From Melitaea cinxia (lineage: Eukaryota; Arthropoda; Insecta; Lepidoptera; Nymphalidae), in the NCBI RefSeq assembly GCF_905220565.1, contig NC_059405.1:15082081-15146080 (forward strand): 64,000 nucleotides of DNA, given 5' to 3'. Positions 51,830 through 62,142 of this stretch are shown piece by piece. The notes under the pieces are model-generated. The model saw nothing but the letters and a program-made list of their open reading frames with translations, was not told the origin of the DNA and did not search any database. The position numbers and the translations under genes were made by a program. Positions within the stretch are counted from its first letter, which is position 1; each line of letters begins with the position of its first letter.

Positions 51830-51967
51830 AACCATGTCCACGTTGAATGGTGCCAGGGCCCAAGAATACTAGTAGCATTTATGCCCGTTAAATTGCTATG
51901 TCGATTCTCTGGACAAAAGTACGCCAGACCTTTTGTCACCAGTGGAGGCAATAAGGCGAGTTTTCTT
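51830..51967 (-). pseudogene. LINE ORF scrap, minus strand
   Basis: The minus strand reads ...Ile-Asn-Ala-Thr-Ser-Ile-Leu-Gly-Pro..., a diverged version of the 'gnAaSILGtlaP' stretch seen in many lepidopteran non-LTR reading frames. The plus-strand open frame at 51734-51970 is its shadow. Confidence 0.45.
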
Positions 51968-52048
51968 TAAAAAAAAATAGCACAACAATGTACATTGAAA
52001 ATATGTAATTTGTAATTAGTCACGAATATTAATTGTGCCGTTAATTTA

Positions 52049-52253
52049 GCTAGACTTTAGATTAAGAACCGTCATTTTGAAGTTAGGTTAAGGTTTTTTT
52101 TTGTGTAACAAAATGGTGTCGATAAACGATCTAATTTGGAAGTTAGATAGGTTAGGGTTATTATTATTTTCTTTGTAACGAAATCATGCCGATAAACGGT
52201 CAAATTTTGAGCTTAGATAATTCGACGGTTCTTAATCTAAATCTAAAGCCTTA
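52049..52253. mobile_element. TIR element with 11-bp flanking direct repeats
   Basis: The ends contain an 18-bp inverted repeat (TTTAGATTAAGAACCGTC near the left end, its complement near the right). The element is flanked by CCGTTAATTTA at 52038-52048 and 52254-52264. The interior repeats 'gataaacgatctaattt' / 'gataaacggtcaaatttt' in direct orientation. No ORF. It lies between DALRD3 and DNAJC25. Confidence 0.75.
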
Positions 52254-52562
52254 CCGTTAATTTATTTAATATTTTACTAATAATTAAAAAAACATAAGAT
52301 TATTATGTATATATTATATAATATTTAACAAAATTAGTACACATTCATTTTTTACAAAAACTAATGTTGTTGTATCAAACAAAGCTCATAGAATAAATAA
52401 TGAATTTACTCAAATCAACGATCAAGCTGTCGAAATTACAAAAAAAAAAACTCGTACAGAAGTATCGCTATTAAAATATATTTTTGCAATTTAATTTTTT
52501 CTTAATGTTTTCCCCCACCATCAATTTTATTTTGGTATGGTTAACTGATCGAATAAATTAGC

Positions 52563-52614
52563 TGACGTCGATATGACGTTGACATTCGCTAAATTGTCAA
52601 GTCGTGACGACGTC
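52563..52614 (+). promoter_or_regulatory. cluster of TGACG (ATF/CREB/UPR-like) motifs upstream of DNAJC25
   Basis: TGACGTC at 52563-52569, TGACGTT at 52574-52580, TGACG at 52605-52609 and GACGTC at 52609-52614 lie 110-165 bp before the DNAJC25 start. This is unusual in such AT-rich sequence. bZIP factors such as ATF6/XBP1/CREB recognise TGACGT cores, and the gene product is an ER protein, so stress control is a reasonable but unproven reading. Confidence 0.5.
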
Positions 52615-52725
52615 TGATCTAGCCCAGTGTAGTATCGAGGTTAAAACAAATTATTTTTAATTATTTATTTTCCTAGTCAAATAAATTGCATTTCATCACA
52701 TAAAATATGTTATAAATAAAGAATA

Positions 52726-53739
52726 ATGACTTCGTTTAAGATTGTTATATTTACTACTTTACTATGTCACGTAACGTTAGGATTTGCTTCTGACTATCTA
52801 CTTGAAGGTATTTACTGCGGCAAAGAAAATTGTTACGATGTCCTGGGAGTCACCAGAGAAACTTCCAAAAGTGATATCGGAAGGGCTTACAGACAGTTAG
52901 CAAAGAAATATCACCCTGATTTGCACCGAGGGCAAAAAGATAAAAAAGAGGCCGAAGAAAACTTCAAACGGATTGCGACAGCGTACGAAATTCTTCGAGA
53001 CGATGAAGAGAGATCTGATTATGACTACATGTTGGATAATCCCCAGGCATACTACGCCCATTACTATAGATACTACCGACGGCGATTAGCACCTAAAGTC
53101 GACGTCAGAATCGTCCTAGCTGTTACTATAACCATAATATCTATCATACAGTATTATAGTGCCTGGTCTAAGTATGATACTGCCATAAAATACTTCATGA
53201 CAATTCCTAAGTACAGAAATCGTGCATTAGAAATTGCAAAGGTAGAAACAAAAGAGTCACAAAGTAGAAAAGGCCCCAAAAAATCTAAAGCTGAGTTAAA
53301 AGAGGAGCAGGACAGAATTATAAGGAGGGTAATAGAAGAAAATATGGACATAAAAGGAGCATATGCAAAACCTGAAATTGTTGATATACTGTGGGTTCAG
53401 TTAATAATTTTACCTTACACACTAGCATATTATATTTACTGGTATTTGAGATGGTTTTGGAAGTTTACAATCCTAAAGCACCCATACGGCACTGAAGAGA
53501 AACTGTACATAATCAGAAAATATATGAAACTGGGTCAGCACCAGTTTAACGCATTAGGAGATGACGAAAAGCAAGAGTACTTAGATGAAGAGTTGTGGAT
53601 AAAAGAAAACTTTATTGCTTGGAAAAAAATTAAAGATGAGGAAACTAAAAAGTCTCTAGCAGAAAATAATAAATACAAGCAATACAGAAGGTATATGAAG
53701 CAACACGGCGTTGGTCGTATGACCTTTGACGACTCATGA
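52726..53739 (+). CDS. Dnajc25: DNAJC25, ER-membrane J-domain protein, intronless
   Basis: DNAJC25 is a class C HSP40 cochaperone that stimulates HSP70 ATPase through its J domain, here probably in the ER lumen. The 337-residue frame starts with a signal peptide (1-21). The J domain follows at about 36-103, with the catalytic His-Pro-Asp at 63-65 in Lys-Lys-Tyr-His-Pro-Asp. A Tyr-rich stretch (109-117) comes next. There are two membrane segments: 127-145, and 220-243 with aromatic Tyr-Tyr-Ile-Tyr-Trp-Tyr. A charged helical region lies between them (175-210) and a conserved C-terminal part includes Trp-Ile-Lys-Glu-Asn-Phe. The length fits the family (human about 360). The whole frame is in one exon; the start has A at -3. 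It is divergent from DALRD3 across 1.25 kb. An intronless state could reflect ancestral intron loss or retroposition, but no direct repeats or poly-A flank it. Confidence 0.97.
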   Translation: MTSFKIVIFTTLLCHVTLGFASDYLLEGIYCGKENCYDVLGVTRETSKSDIGRAYRQLAKKYHPDLHRGQKDKKEAEENFKRIATAYEILRDDEERSDYDYMLDNPQAYYAHYYRYYRRRLAPKVDVRIVLAVTITIISIIQYYSAWSKYDTAIKYFMTIPKYRNRALEIAKVETKESQSRKGPKKSKAELKEEQDRIIRRVIEENMDIKGAYAKPEIVDILWVQLIILPYTLAYYIYWYLRWFWKFTILKHPYGTEEKLYIIRKYMKLGQHQFNALGDDEKQEYLDEELWIKENFIAWKKIKDEETKKSLAENNKYKQYRRYMKQHGVGRMTFDDS

Positions 53740-53791
53740 TATATTATCTGTATAAATTTTATAACAATGATATTAAAAAGAGTACCTAGTT

Positions 53792-53919
53792 AATAAAAAA
53801 AATGTGAACTATTTATATATACAAAACCAGAGTTATCGAGTGCATTGGACTGTTAAATAATTTATTTTCACTGTTTCTCTGTATTTTCTGGAGTTTACTA
53901 AGTGAATGCACAAAATAAA
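53792..53919 (+). terminator. candidate polyadenylation signals of DNAJC25
   Basis: AATAAA occurs at 53792-53797, 53 bp after the stop codon, and again at 53914-53919. Either could end the transcript. Confidence 0.6.
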
Positions 53920-55261
53920 ACAAACTTTTTATACAATTCATTATTTTATTTCATGTACTACAATGATATAACCACACATTCAAAATTTACATACATCACA
54001 AATGGCAATTCGGTAAGGCATTCTAAAGCTCACCAACACAGCATGTTACATGCTCACTTGGTGAAGACCAATCAACGCAAACACTCCACGTGTCTTTACA
54101 TACCCCAAGGCAAGTAACAAATCTGTAATAACATTTGTTTAACAGCAATAATACAAACAAGAATTACTTTCAATTCCATAAATTTACAAAAAAGAAAAAT
54201 CATGTAAGGCATAAATCAGAAAAGTTAATCAGTTTTCATCTGAATAGATTGTTCAAATCTAAATAAATTGATACAATTAAATTTGTTTTGCTAAACAAAT
54301 ATTTTTACAGATATGTAAACAATATTAAAATTACATCGAGATCCTTATTATGACAATTTATGTACTTATTAGTTAACTTTTCACAAATTAATTTTTTTTT
54401 ATCTATTCTTTGCAATGGCAGTGCATTCTTAATTTACAATGGAATCATTCTCTTCTTGATTCGGAACATATTATATTCTTCCAAAAATATATAAAATGCA
54501 TATAATTGATATGTGAATAAAAGAATTTAAAACATATAACAGAAAAAAGTTAACGAATATTTTTTCCATATATGATAAATTTTCTTCATGACAAAAATAA
54601 AGAGAGAATGTTGAAAACTTTCCGAATCTAATCGTTCAGTCGGTGTTATATTTTACTTACTAATCATACAAATCAATTCAGCCACAAACAAATGTATTGC
54701 AAGTCGATTTCAGTTATACTTTAATATTAAAAATTTGAAAACATTTTGTCAAAGGAATAAAGTAATTAAAAATAAAATTAGAAAATTTGATAATTTTATG
54801 GGATGACATAATTATCTATTTTAATTATCTTTAATTTACAACCAAGCAAGTTTCTTGAATCTATTCTGTATAAATACTATCCTAGTTAGGAATTTTTATG
54901 ATTCTTGATGTAAACAATAGTTTTATATAATTTAGTATTTTATGGTTAAAAAAAAAAACATTAAAATGTAAATAAGAAGAAATTCACTTATTGTGCGTTT
55001 GAATGTATGAATTTTATTATAATCAGCATAATTATAATAGACTGCAAATCTTGATAAGTATTAAGTATTCAATATTTTATTAATTGGATTATCTTCTTAT
55101 TTTTTAAGCTAGACTCAATTTATTTTGTACACATAGTTCCCATCGTATGTTACATATATTTTATTGACAACAATTATTATTATAGCAGAACATACAATTA
55201 ATTTTAAAAACGATGATTTTCAATAATATTATATTAAATTGTATGTCAAAAATAAATTTGT
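53920..55261. other. AT-rich convergent intergenic/3'UTR region
   Basis: No gene recognised between DNAJC25 (plus) and the minus-strand exons to the right. It may contain the 3'UTR of the minus-strand gene. Confidence 0.5.
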
Positions 55262-55597
55262 ACAAATTAAAAAAAATTGGAGTGTCTGTTTATAATATTA
55301 AAATAACCGCTTTTTACTAAATGCATATGGATGTAACACGGTACATATACTAAAATAACCTTTTTTTTGTCAATTTTTGTCTGTCTATCTCTCTGCCTGT
55401 TTGTTCCGGCTAATCTCTGTAACGGCTGGACCGATTTTGACGGGAATTTTACTGGCAGATAGCTGATGTAATAAGGAGAACTTAGGCTTCTTTTATTATA
55501 GAAATTTATTTATTTTGTAACTCTGAACAAAGGACTAACGAACTGAACAATATTTTTTTAAATTCAACGCGGCCGGAGTCGCGGGCGCACCTAGTAT
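55262..55597 (+). repeat. interspersed repeat, second copy of 4640-4985
   Basis: 'aattggagtgtctgtttata', 'ctttttactaaatgcatatg' and 'gaccgattttgacggga' follow the same order as at 4.64 kb. Confidence 0.8.
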
Positions 55598-55820
55598 AAT
55601 ATAAAATAATAATACATCGATACAAAACAAACTGGAAACTTCTATCGTCGATTAGTTATTCTATCTACATGTATAGTATACACAAAATAATGTTTCTGGT
55701 TTCTTTGTGACCTTATATTGCTACCATATTCATATCGCAAAAAATATTTTTACACTAATATACATTTTAACACTAACTTATCTATCGGGCTAGTAAATAT
55801 AGTCAATATTTATATTTTCA

Positions 55821-55920
55821 TTATGAAGCGTAGAAGAAAGGAGCACCATCTTTGTATACCAGAAAGTGTCCGTTCAAAGTAGATGCCAGTGTAGTATGAG
55901 GGTAGTTTTCAAATAAAGCG
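55821..55920 (-). CDS. candidate terminal exon, unrecognised (alternative C-terminus)
   Basis: After a good acceptor (polypyrimidine run, ATTTTTAG) the minus strand encodes 32 residues with natural-looking composition. They start Ala-Leu-Phe-Glu-Asn-Tyr-Pro-His-Thr-Thr-Leu-Ala-Ser and end Tyr-Lys-Asp-Gly-Ala-Pro-Phe-Phe-Tyr-Ala-Ser-stop (TAA 55823-55821). It needs two bases of a split codon from the previous exon. The exon at 62142-62007 leaves one base, so a direct join would shift the frame. A 22-nt microexon at 60998-60977 would convert the phase. Part of it faintly resembles a BTB/T1 segment; I would not rely on that. Confidence 0.4.
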
Positions 55921-57037
55921 CTAAAAATGAAAAAATAAAGAATGGAAGATACATACGGATAGAAATACTTTAGCTCTTACAATTATCACAACTGTCACTT
56001 GTTATATATATCAAATAGTTTTCGAACTCGGCATACTTTACGTTTTCTGTAATTGGTCACTTCATATCACTCTTTTAGTGTTATTAGCGCCATTTCGGTC
56101 GAATTTTGAACTATAATTGCGACATTCATACAATACCCTTTGTCTACACCAGCGCGATTGTGGAAGGTTTTTGAACTGTTATTTATATCATATAGCTGGA
56201 CACTTTATCAACTTTTCTACAACATTAGATGATTCTCCTTACTTCTACACCACAATTTTCATGTATATAGTATGTATAGTCATACATTTTTATTGCCAGC
56301 TGACTGACAGGTAATTTTGCAGTATTATTCTGTCACTGCGTTTTGTTAAGTCATCATTGTCTTAAACAAAAAAAAAAAAAAAAATTCAAGTCAATCATTA
56401 GTTAAATGTACTTCTTAGCAAAATAGTCGATTTTCGTGAAAAAATAAAACTCGTGAAACATAATTATCATACTCTTCTCGGTACTGTGTCCATTACAAAA
56501 ACTAAGCCATACATTTAGTTTTATATTCATAATTTATAATAGAATGTATTTTTTCACATCATGACCTATCTGTTACATTGTTACTGATATTGTAATAAAT
56601 ATTTAAATAATTTATTTATTTTGTGATATTCTGAATGTACCTACACTATACATAGTAATACTAGACATAGCAATTTGCATTATTCTAATATTTGATTTTT
56701 TAAATCCGATTAGTTACACATATACTTTTGTCTTATTACATAACTTTTAATATGAAATATTTAAAATATGTATCTTTAAACAACATACAGACTATAACAT
56801 TCCATGTGCAAAGAACAGCTTAGTTTTCCAAATGGACACTTCAAAGTCAAAATATTTACTTCTTTCGACGTCGTCACTCGTATTTGCATACAGTTAATAT
56901 TCGCACGTTATTCTACCACATATGGCAACATTCTCGAAACTTCGGTTCGACTGGACATTTAGCCCTTTTTAAATAAAGCATACAATGCACTAGCGATCAC
57001 GTCTTCTCGGACGAACCGCTAGGTGCAACGCTTGCCC
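55921..57037 (-). other. 3'UTR-like region of the minus-strand gene
   Basis: Downstream of the -ETPV stop codon. A minus-strand AATAAA pair occurs at 56611-56620 (plus text tttatttatt), a candidate polyadenylation site. A 17-A run is at about 56371-56387. The plus-strand open frame at 56117-56314 followed by a donor-like GTAATT is not called. Confidence 0.45.
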
Positions 57038-60000
57038 TCAAACGGGCGTCTCGTGATCGGCTTCGTCGATTCTTCCGAGCCGCCAGGCGTTTGGATCTGT
57101 CGCTGAAAATTTAAAAGTAAAAAATAAAACTTTAAGCTTTCTCATTTACTTGATAATGACAAATTGTGATTGAGAAAGGAAGGGAAGGAAGTTATTTTGA
57201 TGGTTTGATATACACACACACATATATGTGTGGGTATATATTTTATACATTAATGTAAAAATCAAAATAATAAAAACAACTATTACAAGTAGTAAATTTT
57301 TAATGTGACTTGAAGCAAATAATTTTGCCATTTCAACTTGCTTTTTGTTAAGAATTAAATAAACACTTCATTATATTCATGCTTGCGAATTAATTCAAAA
57401 TTAAAACAATTTTAATTGCGCCTCGTTAAAGGATTTTGTGTTTTAAAAAAATTGTATTATACTGTTTAGATAAAAATAAAGAGCAAAAACAGAAAAAAAT
57501 AACAACCAAAGAAATTATAATTTACCTGATAAATCTTGGTCTTCCAGATATGCTATAGGATATCGGAAATAAGGACAAGGACTATAGGGATGTTATTAAA
57601 ATATATTTCATGTTATTAAGCTTAATTATTAATATAACCTTATACAACCCTAGTTTATATTTGAAGTGAAGGTAACAAGATTATTAAAGCATTGTGTCAG
57701 GTCAAGATATACGAAACTTTTCAGTCATTTCAACAACTTCTTTTCAACAATGTTGTACGTATTTCAAATATCTTTATATTTAAACCATGATTTATTATTT
57801 TTAATCTACTAGTTTAACAAACAAATACCAAAAAGCAAGTTGAGCAATTTTCGTTTAGCTGTGGGTGAAAAGCTGGTGTACCGTTTGATACGTTCGAGTG
57901 ACTTGCGCGAGTTACAACGGATAGCACAACAATGAGAATAGCATCTATGAACAATGACTAGGCAAAGCAAGTTTATCTCGACCCTTTATAAAGGTATATA
58001 CACTGAGATTATAACTAAACATATAAGACTAGGACTGCTCACATATATACATGCGTAATTAAATTCTAGGAACATTCTTTTGCATATATTTTTTATGATA
58101 ATCAATAATTTTATTGCATAACAAAAGAAATATTCCTCTAAGAGTAATATCGTGTTAAAGCGATCTATATTGTTATAGAATAAAAACAAAAATAATACTT
58201 ATTGGTAATAATTATGTGCATTGAAATTGTACTTGTTAAAAAAGGATATAAAAAACTTAGAACGCTTACATATTTTAAATGAAATTATCACTAAAATATA
58301 TGTTTTTATGTTGTTATATGTATGCGTCCTTATTTATATAATTAATAACTAAATATCAATATGACACTAAGTTTATAGGTACTTTTTATAAAAAGGTACT
58401 TGTGAGCTACATTTTAATATGTACAAACTACGGGAAGATAAAGCAGATCACGATGTAAAATTGAGCAATAAAGCGTTTTCTTAAAAGTAAAAAAAGAGTA
58501 AAAAACTTATAGATATTCTGAGATTCTTTCAGAAATATAAATCTAATTTCAAGCACGAATGATCTATTTACATTTTTACTTCGTGATCATATAATGAGAA
58601 CCAAAGGATTTTATTTTGACATTGACAATCGTAATTAATTGTAAAAAAATACCCAATATTTAAAACCTAAAAATTCTATGTAGAAAAATATTCATATATT
58701 TTACGCATCTAATATTATTAAAAAAATTATTACCACTAATAACGACTGTCAATAACAGCTAGTGCAATTGCTTATCATTTCATCTAAATTTTTATCAGCC
58801 GATAAATGTGTCCAGTGGGTTCTAAAGGAAAAGCTTAGTGACATTTAAAATACCCTTTATTCGAGACATTTTATAATTCAAAAAATTGCATTAACTGTGT
58901 TATTTGTAATTAATAAAAATCTTCTTATTAAGAAATGTAATTTAAGCAATGATCGTTGGAAAAAATTCTTTTACGTTACGAGTTAGTAAACAAAGCATAG
59001 CCTAGCCAATCATTATAAGACAGTTTTACGATCCGTTTTACTATCTGTAATCACCTGTTATATGTTTTATAGGTGTAACTTAGTTTTTTGTAATGACTAA
59101 TAACAAAAAGTGGTAGATTTAAGAACAGTATACAAATTTATGTCCAAGCTTAGTAAAACGATTCGTAAGTTATGCCGTAAGTTTGAGCCTGGTAATACCA
59201 TGGCAAGGCACCGTTGTCGTTTTAGCATGGACACACGATACAGAATCATGTTGCTTAAAATTACTGTGTTACGCCTTTTTCTCAAATTCGACCACTTTTA
59301 AGTTTTTTAGGGCCTGCTCCCGTGGGTACTGATAAAGCTATCTGACGTATAACGATTATCAGTCAACTGTTTATGACACGTTTTTCGTTTTAACAAACAA
59401 ATTGCAATTTATCTATCAGATATTTTCTATTGGCATCTTGTAAATCCATTAGTTATTTAAGTGATTAAAACTCCAAGGGGCTCTTTAACCTCCTAAAAGA
59501 GCTATGTGCGAGATAAAAATTCTCAGAAATCAAAATCTATCATTATCAGCTAGGTATGTCAGCAGCACAAAAAAGAGACTCGTGACTGTCATCAACGACA
59601 ACATTGTCAAGCCGTGATGAAAGTTTTATTTTTTATCTTGATCTATTTACATTTATTAATAAGAAGATTTTAGCAAAGCGGGGTGGTATTTAAATATTAT
59701 ATAGCGATAGAGATATAGGGTAGGGATGGGGGATAATGAAGGATAATCCCGTTGTTCAGCAGGCGTGGGAGGGCGTCGGCCGCAGCAACGGCGCGTGCTC
59801 GCCTGTAGTAGCGACACGTTACGACAACAAGCACAGATTATTAATTTTGATGCATTGATGTATTCGGATTGTCGAAATTTTGACGTTTGCAATAATTTTT
59901 ATTTTATCTGTAATCTCAATCTGTGTTCATCTTATCTGTCATATTAGTAATGTGTAGGTGATGAATACTGTTAATTACTTCGCTATCATGATTTTTATTG

Positions 60001-62142
60001 TATGTTCTTATATATGAGTATCGTAGAAATCGTCCATTAATTATGTGAGCCTTTTGTTCTCTGTTGCTTTGGTATTATTTTAAAGCAACATGCCTATGGA
60101 TATTAGGTATATGTTTTTTTTTATACAGCAGCGCATAATTTGATTTATAAGTATGCTAACAAAAAAGATCATTTTAAATCTTAATCTTTTTCTTATAGAG
60201 TATATATCTTATTTTGGTATGATTTATCTTTATTTTAGTTTGGATGACAACTAACCGTGTTCATCTGCTGCATCTATGAAAGCTTATAGAAACACATGGT
60301 TTGCAACATGCATTAATACAGTTTTCACGTTTACAAGTGACAAAGATAAGATAAAAAGATAGTCACAATTACTGACTTTGACAAATGTTACTTAATGGGA
60401 CAATGACGTGACAGCAAAACAAACCTTCTTAGAAATAGTAGCGAAAAAGGTGGAGGTGAACCCCCCCCCCCCCAACAATTGCACTAAAAATTATCAGAGC
60501 TCTTCTCCCAAAATTTTGACCTCTCATAAATAATGGACGATCACCTAAATCGAATTTATATTATTGTTGAAAATCTAAAATTAATCCTTAAATATGCTTT
60601 ACTATAACTTTTAAAAAGAAACTCCAATTCACCAATAAAACATACATATTACCGATTTTTGTAACAATACTAAAAATTATAGACCTTTCAATGAAAAATG
60701 TTAAAATTTTCCCGGGCATTTTATATTTGAAATGGTTTGTCATGGATGCAACGTTACATGCCTCAAATATGTCATAACAAAGCTAAGAAGCCATAACTTC
60801 ATTCCTTATTATAGGCATCTACATTAAATCACGTGTCCATATAACTACTCAATGCTATTAACTGTTTTAACCATTCAACTTAATCTCTAGCGATATAAAT
60901 ATATTTATAAGATATACCTTAAAATAAATAAATTGTAAATTGTAATCTACAAAATTTGTTTATTATATTTACCTACCTGCACCTTTTGAAACTTTTAGCT
61001 ATTTTAGATAATTAAATAAAAATCCGAGGGCAGTAAGAAGTTTATAAAACAAAGTGCCTATTGCAAATTTTACTTAAAAGAATAAATATGCAATAAGCAT
61101 TTCTCTAACTATGACAAATTTTATGAAAGTTTCACAATTATTTTACGTTAGCAACACTATAGAGAAACCATGCAATTTCTAATGTTACTAAATAATTTTA
61201 TATCTTATTTTATGTATGATAAAAAAGGGAAAAATATAGTTTTAAACCATAGTAAATTAAATTATAAGTAGTAATGCGAATAAATTTACACATTTAATAT
61301 ATTAAAATTTTAATTAACTTTTTACTTGAAACTTTCTTTTTCTTATTAGCTTAACTACTTAAAAAATCTCTTTTCTACAGAATATAACCAAACAAATCTA
61401 ATGAAATTTATTCAAATATTACAAATTGAAACCTAGCTAACAGAGTATTGATAAAGACTTAATACGTTTATAAAATATCTTAACATTTTCATGCTAATAT
61501 TTATAATCTACAATATAGATTATTCAAACTTTGCTTCAACATCAATGGCATATTTTACTAAATTTTAATAATATTATAATTATCAAGTACTTTATAAGAA
61601 GTTATATGTATGCAATTGTAGTGACAAATCTTTTTTATTTTTATTATGCACGCCACTAATGTCATGTTACCTAACTAATCATCACTATATTCAATACAAA
61701 TTTTTGCAAAAAGTATAAGCCATCTATGCTGTCACGTAGACATTTCATGTATTTCGCGCCAAAAATATCATGAAATGTTTATTGAAAATATAAACCAACA
61801 CAGAATATTTGAAGAATTGTGATACATTTTAGATTTTCGTAAGATTATTCTTTATAGTCGTTTACTAATTATATTCTTTGCAAAAACCTGTTATATCCGA
61901 TCTACGTAATCTATGACACGGATACAAAACATTATCTATTTCACAGATTATATAAAAACGCATGCATTACGTTAACATCATTCGAAATTCGAATTAATTT
62001 TTTTACCTTGTAGTTGTCTGTTCAAAAGGGCAGTAATGCCGGGTCCATCTCCCGCCTTTTTAACAACAAGCATGGGCTTGTCCTCGCCCTCCTCATAGCT
62101 GTTAGGGAGGTGACCGTTGCTCACTGACATCGTCTCGCTAAC
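57038..62142 (-). CDS. unrecognised gene, 3' part: three in-phase exons with 27-nt microexon and PDZ-ligand-like end
   Basis: Exons on the minus strand: 62142-62007 (136 nt), 57552-57526 (27 nt) and 57102-57038 (65 nt to TGA), all with AG and GT borders. Only one frame of the first exon is open; it leaves one base, the microexon keeps that phase, and the last exon in that phase ends neatly. The product includes Met-Ser-Val-Ser-Asn-Gly-His-Leu-Pro-Asn-Ser, an acidic Tyr-Glu-Glu-Gly-Glu-Asp, Gly-Ile-Thr-Ala-Leu-Leu-Asn-Arg-Gln-Leu-Gln, then Tyr-Leu-Glu-Asp-Gln-Asp-Leu-Ser, Trp-Arg-Leu-Gly-Arg and a terminal Glu-Thr-Pro-Val. That end fits a class-I PDZ ligand, as in many membrane receptors and transporters. 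I do not recognise the family. The ATG at codon 5 of the first exon has a good context (A at -3), so this could instead be a small gene starting here; the upstream acceptor (TTCCAG) favours an internal exon. Confidence 0.55.
57110..57525 (-). other. intron with TG/CA-rich palindromic patch
   Basis: Intron between the microexon and last exon. An imperfect palindrome 'atatacacacacacatatat' / 'gtgtgggtatata' lies at 57209-57240. Confidence 0.5.
57560..59750. other. AT-rich intron sequence, nothing recognised
   Basis: Open frames on both strands at 59097-59301 overlap completely and have no family resemblance. Confidence 0.5.
59756..59802 (-). CDS. candidate alternative last exon of the unrecognised gene
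   Basis: After an acceptor (CTACTACAG) a GC-rich block in the phase left by the 62142-62007 exon encodes Gly-Glu-His-Ala-Pro-Leu-Leu-Arg-Pro-Thr-Pro-Ser-His-Ala-Cys and stops (TGA 59758-59756). It stands out from AT-rich surroundings. If used it replaces the microexon and the -ETPV end. An open frame in another phase is longer but would require a different upstream exon. Confidence 0.35.
59810..62006. other. AT-rich intron with possible 22-nt microexon
   Basis: Contains a 13-C run (60461-60473). A candidate microexon lies at 60998-60977 (acceptor AAATAG, donor GTAGGT). Otherwise nothing is recognised. Confidence 0.4.
60461..60473. repeat. poly-C tract (13 C)
   Basis: Uninterrupted cytosines in otherwise AT-rich sequence; length is prone to sequencing error. 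Confidence 0.95.

Noticed and set aside
51734..51970. 78-codon plus-strand open frame in the DALRD3-DNAJC25 gap
   Set aside because: The other strand decodes as a LINE scrap; the plus frame is its shadow.
56117..56314. 65-codon hydrophobic plus-strand frame followed by a donor-like GT, vaguely like an insect olfactory receptor helix
   Set aside because: AT-rich sequence easily yields hydrophobic frames; no acceptor and no neighbouring receptor exons.
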